NCBI GenBank assembly: GCA_035798135.1
Contig: JAPFBR010000002.1
Location: 496,001 to 560,000 of the forward strand
Direction of reading: 5' to 3'
Source: Sediminicola sp035798135
GTDB taxonomy: Bacteria > Bacteroidota > Bacteroidia > Flavobacteriales > Flavobacteriaceae
DNA length: 64,000 nucleotides
Positions 44,982 through 53,750 of this stretch are shown piece after piece. The notes under the pieces were generated by a model, which saw only the letters and a list, made by a program, of their open reading frames with translations, was not told the origin of the DNA and did no database searches. Positions within the stretch are counted from its first letter, which is position 1, and each line of letters begins with the position of its first letter. The position numbers and the translations under genes are program-made.

Positions 44982-45059
44982 TTCAAAGGTAACATCCCTT
45001 CAAAATTGTAACCTGAGTCGTTTGAAATGGTTAAACGATTTATACTTCAAAAGTAACAT
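44982..45059 (-). repeat. Two copies of TTCAAA(G/A)GTAACAT, 64 bp apart, before the kinase gene
   Basis: Direct repeat: TTCAAAGGTAACAT at 44983-44996 and TTCAAAAGTAACAT at 45047-45060, one mismatch. Each contains a minus-strand TAnnTTTG box. They may be tandem promoters or operator sites upstream of the sensor kinase gene. Confidence 0.45.
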
Positions 45060-45477
45060 TATAAAATGTCATCGGTGAAATTTTGTTGTCAATAGATTCT
45101 ATTATGTGGTCGCATATTTCCAATCTATATTTTATCAAAACTAAACCTTTCAATAAATGTTGCCCTATGCAAAGGTCAACGTAAAAAAAATTTACTTTTA
45201 GCACTTGACCCCAGTCAAAATAAAAGTTACTAAAAAGGCCGTACATAAGATGCACAGCCTTTTAGGAACACTATTATATGAAAATGATAAGATTTGGGTC
45301 TCTTTCAATTACATTTCAAATATATACGCATCTTTGGTATCCACCATACTATTGTTGTATAACCCCCTAGAATTGTTGTGAATGGGACAATTCTAAATTA
45401 AGGTGGCATTTAATCGATAAAATCAGCACTAGTTAAGCGCAAAATACGATACTTGTTTACGGGTTTTATTGGAAATA

Positions 45478-45512
45478 AAAAGCCATTCAAAGTTGGAACT
45501 CTGAATGGCTTG
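45478..45512 (-). terminator. Terminator of the LytTR regulator gene
   Basis: On the minus strand, AAGCCATTCAGAG / CTTTGAATGGCTT forms a 13-bp stem with one mismatch and a 6-nt loop, followed by TTTATTT, 23 bp past the stop at 45535. Confidence 0.75.
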
Positions 45513-45534
45513 TATGATTATATAGTATCTCTAA

Positions 45535-46287
45535 TTAAGAATTCATTGCGGAAATAATGAATTCCTTAAATTCTTTGGAAATCGGGATTAGCGTATTGTT
45601 GATCATAATATCCTTGGAATTGATGGCATCTATATGGTCTACATTCACAATATAGGATTTGTGGGCCCTATAAAATTTATGCTGCGGTAACTTTTCCAAG
45701 TAATCCTTTAAAGGTGAACGTACCAAAAATTTCTTATCTGCAGTATTCACTTCCAAATAAACATTGTCAGCTTTGATAAATTGGATGTCCCCAAATTGAA
45801 TTCTGTAATACAAATGTTGTTTCTTAACGAAAATGGAATCCTTAAGTACGGAGTTCGACATTATTTTTTCTTCTCCATCATCCGAGTTTCCGTTATCACC
45901 TTTTTCGGAATAATTGAAGCTGGAAAGCGCTATCTCAATAGAGGTGTAAAGATCCTGCTGTTCAAATGGCTTTACCAAATATCCGTTTGGCTTTACAGTC
46001 TTTGCGTTTTCAACAGTGGCCCTGTCCGAATTGGAGGTCACAAAAATGAAAGGAATATTATAATTTTCCCTAATGTGTTTTCCAAGATCAATTCCTGTTT
46101 TATCGGAAGCCAGAATAATATCGATTAAGACAAGATCTACTTGATTGTTTTTAAGCACTTCCACTGCTTGCTCATAGACAATTACATTATCTACGATCTC
46201 ATAGCCAATCTCCTCTAACATCGACTGCATGTCATCTGCAATGATGACGTTATCTTCTACAATAAGAATCTTAATTGGTTGTTCCAA
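45535..46287 (-). CDS. LytTR-type response regulator
   Basis: 250 aa. N-terminal receiver domain (about 5-120): KILIVEDNVIIADDM with the acidic pair, the phospho-aspartate in DLVLIDIIL (about 56), the Thr/Ser in FIFVTSNS and lysine in NGYLVKPF (about 105). The C-terminal LytTR DNA-binding domain (about 150-250) has IQFIKADNVYLEV, LEKLPQHKFYRAHKSYIVNV and INNTLIPISKEF. It binds direct repeats with 10-bp type beta fold and is activated by a histidine kinase, likely the TPR kinase downstream. It follows menA by 33 bp and may be co-transcribed with it. Confidence 0.92.
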   Translation of the reverse strand: MEQPIKILIVEDNVIIADDMQSMLEEIGYEIVDNVIVYEQAVEVLKNNQVDLVLIDIILASDKTGIDLGKHIRENYNIPFIFVTSNSDRATVENAKTVKPNGYLVKPFEQQDLYTSIEIALSSFNYSEKGDNGNSDDGEEKIMSNSVLKDSIFVKKQHLYYRIQFGDIQFIKADNVYLEVNTADKKFLVRSPLKDYLEKLPQHKFYRAHKSYIVNVDHIDAINSKDIMINNTLIPISKEFKEFIISAMNS

Positions 46288-46320
46288 ATTGAGTGTGGTT
46301 TGATTGTTAACTTCTCAAAT

Positions 46321-47229
46321 TTACGAAAAATTATTAAAAGAAAAATAAAACAATAGGGCCAATAAAAAAGTACTGAGAGCCAATTTTTTCAGTTCCGGAT
46401 CCAATAAGATATGGTCCTCGGTAACATATACTTTTCTCATATGTAAAAATATTGGCAAAAACCCCAATAGCGGGATGGCACTTGTCCAATTGATAAAGTT
46501 TATGCCGATAAAACCCACCATCGAAATGAAGGCTAACAGCAATAAAACAATATGGTATTTCTTACCGTTTTGGTAACCCATTTTCACCACCAACGTATTT
46601 TTGCCAACCTTTTTATCGGATAAAGAATCCCTTAAATTATTTAAATTCAGCACCCCTACGCTCAACATGCCAATGGTAATAGCTGGTAACAGGGCCTCTG
46701 CAGTGATAAATTTGGTGTAAAGGAACATCCCTCCAAGGACACCCAATAGTCCAAAAAAAAGAAAAACGAATAGATCTCCCAAGCCTTTATAACCATAGGC
46801 CGAAGTACCTACTGTATATTTAATGGCCGCCCAAATGCTTGCAGCACCCAAAGCAAGGAATAAAAGGATATATCCATAATTTTGAATTCCGAAAGCCAAA
46901 AAAACCAGTATAAGAACCAGAAGAACGTTTATAATAATACTCAATACTATTCCAAACTTAAGTTCTTCCTTAGTCAGAATACCGCTCTGTAGTGCTCTTT
47001 TAGGGCCTATCCTGTCTTCATTATCTGTGCCCTTAACCCCATCCCCATAGTCATTGGCAAAATTTGAGGTTACTTGGAACCCAATAGTGGTCAGTAATGC
47101 CAATACAAAAATAGGGTAATTGCTAAAATCGTAAAAACCGGCTAACCCTGTTCCTACAATAATACCCGATAGTGAAAGTGGAAGTGTTCTTAATCTCGCG
47201 GCACTAAGCCACGCCTTGGTTTTGGACAA
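46321..47229 (-). CDS. menA: 1,4-dihydroxy-2-naphthoate prenyltransferase
   Basis: 302 aa, with eight to nine TM helices. The prenyl-diphosphate binding motif is FANDYGDGVKGTDNED (about residues 57-72) and the second aspartate-rich motif NLRDSLSDKKVGKNTL (about 195-210). The opening TKAWLSAARLRTLPLSLSG is typical of MenA. It attaches the polyprenyl chain to DHNA, giving demethylmenaquinone in the membrane. Two bases downstream of the SPOR-like gene, 33 bp upstream of the LytTR regulator gene. Confidence 0.93.
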   Translation of the reverse strand: MSKTKAWLSAARLRTLPLSLSGIIVGTGLAGFYDFSNYPIFVLALLTTIGFQVTSNFANDYGDGVKGTDNEDRIGPKRALQSGILTKEELKFGIVLSIIINVLLVLILVFLAFGIQNYGYILLFLALGAASIWAAIKYTVGTSAYGYKGLGDLFVFLFFGLLGVLGGMFLYTKFITAEALLPAITIGMLSVGVLNLNNLRDSLSDKKVGKNTLVVKMGYQNGKKYHIVLLLLAFISMVGFIGINFINWTSAIPLLGFLPIFLHMRKVYVTEDHILLDPELKKLALSTFLLALLFYFSFNNFS

Positions 47230-47231
47230 AA

Positions 47232-47831
47232 TTAATAGGGTTCTTCTATTTGAATTCTTTTACCATCTTGATAAGAGGCTACAAAAGCATCTGAGAATCC
47301 CATTTTTACCAATTGGTACCTAAATGATCTCGCTTCTGCCAAAGATTCGAAATTTCCCAAGGAATAGGAATAAAAAGGATTGGTCTTTACCAACATAGTA
47401 TTGGCTAAGGCCTCTGAAGTAAGTGTTAAATTATTATCGACAAAGGATTTTATCTGTACAGAGTAGATTTTTTCCTTTTCCAAGAAACTTTTCGCTAAGT
47501 AGAACTCTTTAACCTCACTGAGTTCTTCATTTTTTTGCTTTAAGTTATCCATCCTATACTTAATAGCCTCCAAACTATCGATGGACACTAAAAGATTATT
47601 CCTGTTTTCAAAAGTACTGGAACTACTGACGCCTGCCGAGAAAGAAGTAATGGCTAAAGCTCCTATAAGAAAAAGCCCAGTAACACCCGCAAGTACATTG
47701 CGCTGTATTCTATTTCTTTTTATTTCTTTGTTCTTGAATTTTATTTGATCTAGAAGTCGCTCATTTATGATTTGAGCCTTATCAATATCTTTGTGCAATT
47801 CCAATAAATCGCTTTCCTCAATAAATGGCAT
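47232..47831 (-). CDS. Single-pass membrane protein with SPOR-like C-terminus
   Basis: 199 aa. A cytoplasmic coiled-coil N-terminus (about 1-43), one TM helix (about 45-66, VLAGVTGLFLIGALAITSF), a second coiled-coil segment (about 80-110), and a C-terminal region (about 120-199, IYSVQIKSF ... YSYSLGNFESLAEARSFRYQLVKMGF) with the strand-helix-strand pattern of a SPOR domain. SPOR domains bind denuded peptidoglycan glycan strands, so a cell-envelope role is plausible. It is two bp ahead of menA. The SPOR call is by pattern and could be wrong. Confidence 0.72.
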   Translation of the reverse strand: MPFIEESDLLELHKDIDKAQIINERLLDQIKFKNKEIKRNRIQRNVLAGVTGLFLIGALAITSFSAGVSSSSTFENRNNLLVSIDSLEAIKYRMDNLKQKNEELSEVKEFYLAKSFLEKEKIYSVQIKSFVDNNLTLTSEALANTMLVKTNPFYSYSLGNFESLAEARSFRYQLVKMGFSDAFVASYQDGKRIQIEEPY

Positions 47832-48009
47832 ATATTTTTTATGTTTTCAGGGGTGCGTACGCTTAAATTTAATCAAAATCAACCTATAAATTAGTCAATT
47901 ATCACAAAAATAGAATTTTTTGATCAATTTAAAAATTTAAAGCTCCTATATTATCAAGTATATGATTGATTTTCATTCATTTAAAAGGGTCAAAGTAAAA
48001 ATATGATTT

Positions 48010-48840
48010 TTAAATCAGATAAATGCCGTCTTCCTTAATATCTATTTTGCGTTCCCTATACAAGGTACCTATCCCTTTTTTAAAGTTCTTTTTACTTAAT
48101 TCAAAGGCATATTTTATGTCCTCTGGATTTGATTTATCGTGGAAAGGCAAAAACCCTCCGGCCTTGGTTAGATGTTCATAGATAAGATTGGCGGCAGGCT
48201 CCACACTTTTATACCCAATTGGTTTCAAGGAAACATCTATTTTATTATCCTCCCTAATAGCCTTTATATACCCTTTCATTTGGTCTCCGACAGACAATTT
48301 CTTGAATATTTCATTGAGGTAGACCAGCCCTTTATGCTTGTTATTTATGATGACTTCCCAACCCAAATCTGTTAGACGGGTAACGATCAAGTCCACTTCC
48401 TCCCAGTTACTTACTGTCAGCTCCTCATTGTCAATGAATTTATCGAGCTTGTTAGTGGCTACCAAACGTTGTGTTTTGTCATCCAAATAACAAAAGACGA
48501 CATAGGATTGTCCTGGCTGCATTTTGGTGCGTTGTTCACTAAAGGGAACCAATAGATGCTTTTCTAAACCCCAATCCATAAAGGCGCCAATATTATTGAC
48601 CTCAGCTACCCGTAAAAGACTAAAGGTGTTTCTTATTATATAGGGTTTAATATTGGTGGTGACAGGTCGTTCTTCATAATCTAGATAGCAAAATACAGTG
48701 AGCTCATCCCCTATCTCATATATTTCAGGGACATATTTGTTGGGCAGCAAAACCTCTGTACCCTCACCATCCCCTAAAAAAAGCCCAACACTGGTATCCC
48801 TTAAAATTTCCAGTGTATTGTAATTGCCTAACTCTATCAT
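48010..48840 (-). CDS. S1-like RNA-binding protein, CvfB family
   Basis: 276 aa composed of OB-fold S1 repeats followed by a small winged-helix domain at the C-terminus (about 215-276, ending KEDGIYLI). The first half (GVGLFLGDGEGTEVLLP-like opening, LPNKYVPEIYEIGDEL) and the second S1 (GLVYLNEIFKKLSVGDQMKGY) match the GntR-type/CvfB family, which regulates virulence factors in Staphylococcus. In Bacteroidota the role is unknown. It lies within the menaquinone region but has no obvious functional link. Confidence 0.88.
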   Translation of the reverse strand: MIELGNYNTLEILRDTSVGLFLGDGEGTEVLLPNKYVPEIYEIGDELTVFCYLDYEERPVTTNIKPYIIRNTFSLLRVAEVNNIGAFMDWGLEKHLLVPFSEQRTKMQPGQSYVVFCYLDDKTQRLVATNKLDKFIDNEELTVSNWEEVDLIVTRLTDLGWEVIINNKHKGLVYLNEIFKKLSVGDQMKGYIKAIREDNKIDVSLKPIGYKSVEPAANLIYEHLTKAGGFLPFHDKSNPEDIKYAFELSKKNFKKGIGTLYRERKIDIKEDGIYLI

Positions 48841-48888
48841 AAAATAGTATCTACTTTTCTGTAAAAATACGTTTAAAAAAACTGCTAT

Positions 48889-48919
48889 AAAAAAAAGCCG
48901 TTCTTTTTAAGGAACGGCT
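48889..48919 (-). terminator. Terminator between DUF2853 and CvfB genes
   Basis: Stem AGCCGTTC (48896-48903) / GAACGGCT (48912-48919) followed on the minus strand by a run of T's. It lies 24 bp past the DUF2853 stop (48943), so it probably ends the menaquinone menF-menD transcript. Confidence 0.88.
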
Positions 48920-48942
48920 CTAAGATTTAATTAAATGAAAGT

Positions 48943-49284
48943 CTATTTATAAACTGATTCTTTTTTGAAATGTTTGGCCAATAGGTAATAAACTACCGCC
49001 CTATATTTATTTCTTTCAGAAGAACCGTATTGTTCCATGACACTTTTAATGCCTTCCATCAATTTTGGGCTATCACTCATTCCCAATTTCTTGATCAAAA
49101 AGTTATTTTTTACCGTTTCCAATTCTTTTTCATCGGAACCAGAAACTGTCGATGCATCCCTATTGTAGATTGAAGGACCACAGCCAATGGTAACCTTTGT
49201 CAAGAAATCCATATCCGGGGTTACTCCTATTTTGGTTTTCAAATCAGAAGCAAATTTTTCTATCAGCTCGTCTCTTTTACTCAT
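48943..49284 (-). CDS. DUF2853 family protein
   Basis: 113 aa, all-helical, soluble. The N-terminal DELIEKFASDLKTKIG and the central GCGPSIYNRDASTVSGSD loop match the small DUF2853 family. The C-terminal KYRAVVYYLLAKHFKKE forms the last helix. Function unknown. It is the last gene of the operon after menD (38-bp gap) and is followed by the terminator at 48889-48919. Confidence 0.85.
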   Translation of the reverse strand: MSKRDELIEKFASDLKTKIGVTPDMDFLTKVTIGCGPSIYNRDASTVSGSDEKELETVKNNFLIKKLGMSDSPKLMEGIKSVMEQYGSSERNKYRAVVYYLLAKHFKKESVYK

Positions 49285-49322
49285 AATGGTCCATGTTGGT
49301 TTAGTTAATTAATAATTTCTCC

Positions 49323-51053
49323 CTAAGATATAAAATCAAAATAACTAAGCAAAATTTTATTGTTCAATACTCGTGGAGTTTTAATTTCCAATAACTTGGG
49401 TTGGTCCGATTTTTCAAAAAAAGTAGCCAAAGCCAGCCCCAATTCCTTCTCATTTTCCGCTTTTTGGTATTCCATCTGATACATCCCACACAAGTGTGAG
49501 GCATCCATTTGATGGACCGTTTCAAAGAAGGTCTCAAAATTCTCTGTATCCTCTTGTCCAGGAAGAATCCTAAAAATCCCTCCCCCTTCATTGTTCAGGA
49601 CTATAATTCTAAAATCTGAACGTATATAATTATTCCAAAGGGCATTACTGTCATAGAAAAAACTTAAGTCTCCGGTTATAAAAAGAGTGGGTGCTTCCTT
49701 TATAATTGAAGCCCCTATGGCTGTTGAGGTGCTGCCGTCAATGCCACTGGTGCCGCGATTGCAAAAAACATTCAGGCTTGGATCCAAATCAAAAAGTTGG
49801 GCATATCTAATGGTTGAACTATTGGCCAATTGCAATTGATAACCATTGGGAATATTTATAAATATATAATGAAAAACCAACATATCGCTAAATGCTATTT
49901 GGCCCAAATAATCTTGCCGTTTTATTTGATAACTTCTTTTTACTTGATCCCAAAAATTAAAATAGTTGCTTTCCTGAGAGAGTAGCCCTCCATTGAACGC
50001 TTCAAAAAACTGATACGGTTTAACTTTAAAATGGTGTGAAAGACAAAAAAAAGTGTCATATGCTTTTTTTGGATCTATATGCCAATGGTGACTGGGTTGA
50101 AATTTCCTTAAAAAGGACTTTATCTTTTTAGATACTATCAAACCCCCAAAAGTGAGCAGTATTTCCGGTCTCAATTCCTGAAAGAGCGCTTCTATATCCT
50201 GGGACTTCTCTATTGGTGCTATAATACTGTCAATACTGCCAAAGAAATTAGGATGATGCAAATTGGAGGTAGTCTCCGTGAATACGATAACTGAAGGATC
50301 ATTGGCAAATACATCCAATAAGCATTGTACCTTTTGATCAGGATAATGAGCCCCTACAAGAATCATTTTTCTTTTAGAGGAATTCCACAAATCAATATAC
50401 TGACCAAGATCATCAACTACCTGGCGAACAGGTTCATCCCTAGTTGCACCCCTTGGTGTTATCGTTGGCATGTCCATTACTCCATATAAAGGTTCCTCAA
50501 AGGGAACATTGATATGGACCGGCATATGATCTCTAAAGGCAATTTCCAAAGCCGCTAGCAGTTGATCTTCATTATATTGTTGGGTGGACTCCTGTTTGGT
50601 TCTCTCGTCATCTGTAGCCCCTATTGCTGTTGAATTCGTGATATCCAACTTTAAATTAGCAGAATAGCCTATATGGTTCTTAAATACATTTTCCTGCCTT
50701 ATGGTCTGTCCGTCCCCAATATCAATCTTATGGGGAGGTCTATCCGCAGTGATGACTACCAAAGGAACATCGCTATAATAGGCTTCCGCTATTGCTGGAT
50801 AATAATTTAATAGTGCACTCCCGGAAGAACATAGTAATGCCACGGGTTTTTGTGATTGCTGGGCCATACCCAAGGCAAAAAAGGCAGCGCAACGTTCATC
50901 TACAATACTGTAACATTTGAAAGTTGGATCTTCAGTAAATCCGATGGTCAGCGGGGCATTTCGTGAACCTGGGGATATAACTATAGTATGTATGCCTTTT
51001 GCTTTGCAATGGTAAACTACAGTCTGTGCTGAGGGTTTGCTTGAGTATTTCAT
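49323..51053 (-). CDS. menD: 2-succinyl-5-enolpyruvyl-6-hydroxy-3-cyclohexene-1-carboxylate synthase
   Basis: 576 aa from the ATG at 51053 (MKYSSKPSAQTV); an upstream in-frame ATG at 51062 adds three residues. Thiamin-diphosphate enzyme motifs: VISPGSRNAPLTI (about 25-38), the Glu in DERCAAFFALGMA (about 55), LLCSSGSALLNYYPAIAEAY (about 80-100), ITADRPP, and the ThDP-binding CNRGTSGIDGSTSTAIG and VLNNEGGGIF (about 510-520, Asn ligand). Combines isochorismate and 2-oxoglutarate in menaquinone synthesis. Part of the MenI-like/menF/menD/DUF2853 operon. Confidence 0.95.
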   Translation of the reverse strand: MKYSSKPSAQTVVYHCKAKGIHTIVISPGSRNAPLTIGFTEDPTFKCYSIVDERCAAFFALGMAQQSQKPVALLCSSGSALLNYYPAIAEAYYSDVPLVVITADRPPHKIDIGDGQTIRQENVFKNHIGYSANLKLDITNSTAIGATDDERTKQESTQQYNEDQLLAALEIAFRDHMPVHINVPFEEPLYGVMDMPTITPRGATRDEPVRQVVDDLGQYIDLWNSSKRKMILVGAHYPDQKVQCLLDVFANDPSVIVFTETTSNLHHPNFFGSIDSIIAPIEKSQDIEALFQELRPEILLTFGGLIVSKKIKSFLRKFQPSHHWHIDPKKAYDTFFCLSHHFKVKPYQFFEAFNGGLLSQESNYFNFWDQVKRSYQIKRQDYLGQIAFSDMLVFHYIFINIPNGYQLQLANSSTIRYAQLFDLDPSLNVFCNRGTSGIDGSTSTAIGASIIKEAPTLFITGDLSFFYDSNALWNNYIRSDFRIIVLNNEGGGIFRILPGQEDTENFETFFETVHQMDASHLCGMYQMEYQKAENEKELGLALATFFEKSDQPKLLEIKTPRVLNNKILLSYFDFIS

Positions 51054-51104
51054 GAAGAACAAAAATACAACGGAAGTAGTTCTTAACCCAATACTAAAAA
51101 AGTA

Positions 51105-52232
51105 TTACAATCTATTTTGGATTACTTTTAACATCGTGGCACTTTTATTTACCGTCTCCTCCCATTCTTGCTCAGGAATGGAATCAATGGTAATGCCTCC
51201 CCCAACGTAGACTATGGCTTTCTGATCCACTATTTGCATAGAACGTAAATTGACGAATAGGCTTGTTTTGGTATGAATAGATCTATAGGCCTTGTTCTCT
51301 ATATTTCTATTGTTTGACGCTCTTTGGATTTCTTCTTTAAAATTCAGCTCACCGAGGTATCCCGTATAAAATTCCCTATCGTAATTTTCATTGGCCTTAA
51401 TAAACTCATAGGCTTTCTTTTTTGGCACTCCACCTACCGCGGGGGTTGGATGCAACACCTCAATTAGATTTTTAATATCCAAAACAGTCAACCTTCCTGA
51501 TATTATAGTTCTCAAATGCATTAAGCTACCTGCCCTAGTAGATACGGTCTCTGAAATCTTTAATGGGGTCACCAAACTCTCCAAGGCATTTGTAATATAA
51601 TTGGTGACCAAGGCTTGTTCTTCCCTTTCCTTCCTTTTCCATACAGGATCGAGATCTCCTGTATACGGTTGGGTTCCTGCCAAAGACATGGTCTGTATCT
51701 CTTTATTTTGTGTGCTCACAAATACCTCAGGAGTAGCCCCTATCCACATCCCTATTTTGGGATGGTACCATATATAACAAAAAGCCTCTGTATAGGTGTT
51801 CAGTAATTTTAAAAATAATTGAAGGGTGGACCCATCGAATGGTGTTGTTATTTTTCTTGAAAGCACAACCTTTTTAAACGTACCCTTTTTAATTTCATCA
51901 ATGGCCTTTGCCACCAATTCCAGGTGGAAATTCATTTCATTTATACCAGTCGGAGGGAAATCTATTTCTAGTCTTGTTGCCTGATCGGTTGGCTGCTCAC
52001 TTGGTTCAAATTGAGTCTCCATAACTTCATCCTGTGGTATGAGAATTACCGCATTATTGGTGTCGAAAGGTGCAAAAACAAAACCAGACTCCTTGAAATC
52101 CGCGCAGTGATGTAATTGGGTATCGGATTGAAATATCCCCTTTACCAATTTCTGGCCAGGTTTTCTGTAAACCACCAAAGGCCTATCTTCAAGAAGCTGT
52201 TTTTCAATCCGCTGTAAAAGCTGTTGTAACAT
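51105..52232 (-). CDS. menF: Isochorismate synthase
   Basis: 375 aa chorismate-utilising enzyme. Motifs: KGTFKKVVLSRKI (about 118-128), IGATPEVFVS (about 165-175), MSLAGTQPYTGD (about 185-196), and the C-terminal VGGVPKKKAYEFI, YTGYLGELN and AIVYVGGGITIDSIPEQEWEET with the Mg-binding glutamates. No pabA-like glutamine part. It converts chorismate to isochorismate, first step of menaquinone synthesis. One base separates it from the thioesterase gene upstream; menD follows after 51 bp. Confidence 0.92.
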   Translation of the reverse strand: MLQQLLQRIEKQLLEDRPLVVYRKPGQKLVKGIFQSDTQLHHCADFKESGFVFAPFDTNNAVILIPQDEVMETQFEPSEQPTDQATRLEIDFPPTGINEMNFHLELVAKAIDEIKKGTFKKVVLSRKITTPFDGSTLQLFLKLLNTYTEAFCYIWYHPKIGMWIGATPEVFVSTQNKEIQTMSLAGTQPYTGDLDPVWKRKEREEQALVTNYITNALESLVTPLKISETVSTRAGSLMHLRTIISGRLTVLDIKNLIEVLHPTPAVGGVPKKKAYEFIKANENYDREFYTGYLGELNFKEEIQRASNNRNIENKAYRSIHTKTSLFVNLRSMQIVDQKAIVYVGGGITIDSIPEQEWEETVNKSATMLKVIQNRL

Positions 52233-52233
52233 A

Positions 52234-52656
52234 TTATTTTTTGGGCAGTGCCAAAGTGGTTAATTTACAGAGAGATATTAAATTATCATCCTTATCGGTA
52301 ATCCTAATATCCCATACTTGGGTGGTACGTCCTTTGTGTATAATAGTTGCCTTGGCAAATACATCCCCCTCTTTTATACTTTTCACATGATTTGCAGATA
52401 TCTCAATCCCTCTAACAAAAAACTCCTGTGCATTTAAAAAAATATAGGATGCTGCGCTACCTACACTTTCCGCTAAAGCTACCATGGCCCCACCGTGCAA
52501 TACACCATCTGGTTGGTGTACTTTAGAAGTTACAGGCATTTTACCAACCAAGAAATTTTCACCCACATCCACATACTCAATTTCCAATGTTTCCATCAAA
52601 GTATTTTTTGAATTCTCATTGCAGATGCGTAGTATTTTTTCCTTGTATTCGTTCAT
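52234..52656 (-). CDS. PaaI-type hotdog thioesterase, candidate DHNA-CoA thioesterase
   Basis: 140 aa hotdog-fold protein. The signature HQPDGVLHGGAMVALAESVGS (about 48-68) holds the catalytic Glu in LAES and the conserved HGG. Residues GTLHGG-type loops fit the PaaI/MenI subgroup. First gene of the operon with menF one base later; in that setting the likely job is hydrolysis of 1,4-dihydroxy-2-naphthoyl-CoA (MenI). That is a context inference; a general acyl-CoA thioesterase is the alternative. Confidence 0.85.
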   Translation of the reverse strand: MNEYKEKILRICNENSKNTLMETLEIEYVDVGENFLVGKMPVTSKVHQPDGVLHGGAMVALAESVGSAASYIFLNAQEFFVRGIEISANHVKSIKEGDVFAKATIIHKGRTTQVWDIRITDKDDNLISLCKLTTLALPKK

Positions 52657-52733
52657 ATTGGAGTTTTTGTAAAATTAAGGATTCTATTGACCATATAGTA
52701 ATTCTACCTTACAATAAATAGCCTATAAATCTA

Positions 52734-52760
52734 TTGAAAGTGGTTAAAATTGTAATTTTG
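52734..52760 (+). promoter_or_regulatory. Promoter of the alpha/beta hydrolase gene, possibly leaderless
   Basis: TTG (52734-52736), 16-nt spacer, TAATTTTG (52753-52760). The ATG at 52765 follows after four bases, so the predicted transcription start is at or next to the start codon. Confidence 0.5.
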
Positions 52761-52764
52761 TGTT

Positions 52765-53406
52765 ATGGCATCAGTAGAAAAACAGGTTACCTATACCATA
52801 TCAAATTCGTATAGCACATTAAACAAGCTTTCTGGGGAAACTAAGAGGGTATGGATGGTGTTTCACGGAATGGGACATTTGAGTACTTATTTTATTCGTT
52901 ATTTCAATGAATTGAATGCCAAGGAAAATTATATCATAGCCCCACAGGCCCAGTCGAAATATTACCTTAGCGATACCTATACGCATGTTGGTGCCAGTTG
53001 GTTAACAAAAAATAATACGGAGGAAGGTATTGACAATGTCCTGCACTATATAGATGCAGTTTACGGTAATGAAGAAATTCCCGAGCATTGTGAATTAATT
53101 GTTCTGGGATTTTCCCAAGGGGTATCCATTGCAACAAGATGGATAGCTAAAAGAAAAATACAATGTAACCACCTTGTGCTCTATGCAGGCAGTTTACCCA
53201 ATGAATTAAACGAATTTGACTTCTCGCATTTAAGAATGAACGAGGTAAAAGTAACCTTTATTGTAGGCAATAAAGATCCATATGTGAGCCCCGAAAGAAA
53301 ACAGCTTGAAGCCACCAAAATTAAACAATTATTCCATGACAAGGCTAATGAAATTAATTTTGAAGGTGGCCATGAGATACATAAAGAAATTATAAATAAC
53401 CTTTAA
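52765..53406 (+). CDS. Alpha/beta hydrolase (phospholipase/carboxylesterase-like)
   Basis: 213 aa. The oxyanion region WMVFHGMGH (about 30-38), the nucleophile elbow VLGFSQGVSIA (G-F-S-Q-G, about 115-125), the Asp in FIVGNKDPYVSPE (about 170-182), and the catalytic His in FEGGHEIHKE (about 200-206) form a full catalytic triad. Length and G-F-S-Q-G fit the carboxylesterase/YtpA-like phospholipase group. The first ATG is used because no later one is near the start of the fold. Not MenH-like in the motifs I can see. Divergent from the menaquinone operon. Substrate unknown. Confidence 0.88.
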   Translation: MASVEKQVTYTISNSYSTLNKLSGETKRVWMVFHGMGHLSTYFIRYFNELNAKENYIIAPQAQSKYYLSDTYTHVGASWLTKNNTEEGIDNVLHYIDAVYGNEEIPEHCELIVLGFSQGVSIATRWIAKRKIQCNHLVLYAGSLPNELNEFDFSHLRMNEVKVTFIVGNKDPYVSPERKQLEATKIKQLFHDKANEINFEGGHEIHKEIINNL

Positions 53407-53640
53407 AAAGCCCTTCTATATTTCATCTCAGATTATATCCGAATTCAAATTTTCCTGTATAAAATAAATTGTAATTTAATTGGTATTCTAAGAGATTAAG
53501 TCCTTTTGTTTCGGCTACTTCTTTTTTTTATTCTTGGTATCCTAAAGGTCTTTAGTAAAAAATAAATAACGTTTATTTTCTATGTTGTGTAGATTTTATG
53601 ATTCTTAACGGAACTATTAATCACTAAATCCTTGAATTTT

Positions 53641-53662
53641 AAACTATTCTAATAGTTTTTTT
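53641..53662 (+). terminator. Terminator-like hairpin downstream of the hydrolase gene
   Basis: Stem AAACTATT (53641-53648) / AATAGTTT (53651-53658), 2-nt loop, then four T's. Lies 235 nt past the hydrolase stop. Confidence 0.5.
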
Positions 53663-53735
53663 TGTAAATTTATCCAACGATTCTTTAAGAACATATAGAA
53701 TTTTTTCCTCCCATATCATTTTTTTACTTAGTTCT

Positions 53736-53750
53736 AAGCAATTTTTGCTT
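53736..53750. promoter_or_regulatory. 15-bp palindrome upstream of the Crp/Fnr gene
   Basis: AAGCAA (53736-53741), TTT, TTGCTT (53745-53750), a perfect dyad 54 bp ahead of the TTG start codon. Possible operator or autoregulatory site, unverified. Confidence 0.4.

Larger units (their letters stand above)
44950..45534. other. 585-bp intergenic region between histidine kinase and LytTR genes
   Basis: No convincing gene. On the minus strand it holds two -7-like boxes for the kinase gene, TACCTTTG (44991-44984) and TACTTTTG (45055-45048), each inside a similar block (see the repeat entry), and the terminator of the LytTR gene at 45478-45512. The rest is AT-rich without visible features. Confidence 0.5.

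Noticed and set aside
45040..45255. 71-aa minus-strand frame upstream of the kinase gene
   Set aside because: No start signal, no signal peptide or motif, spans the promoter-like repeats. Treated as chance.
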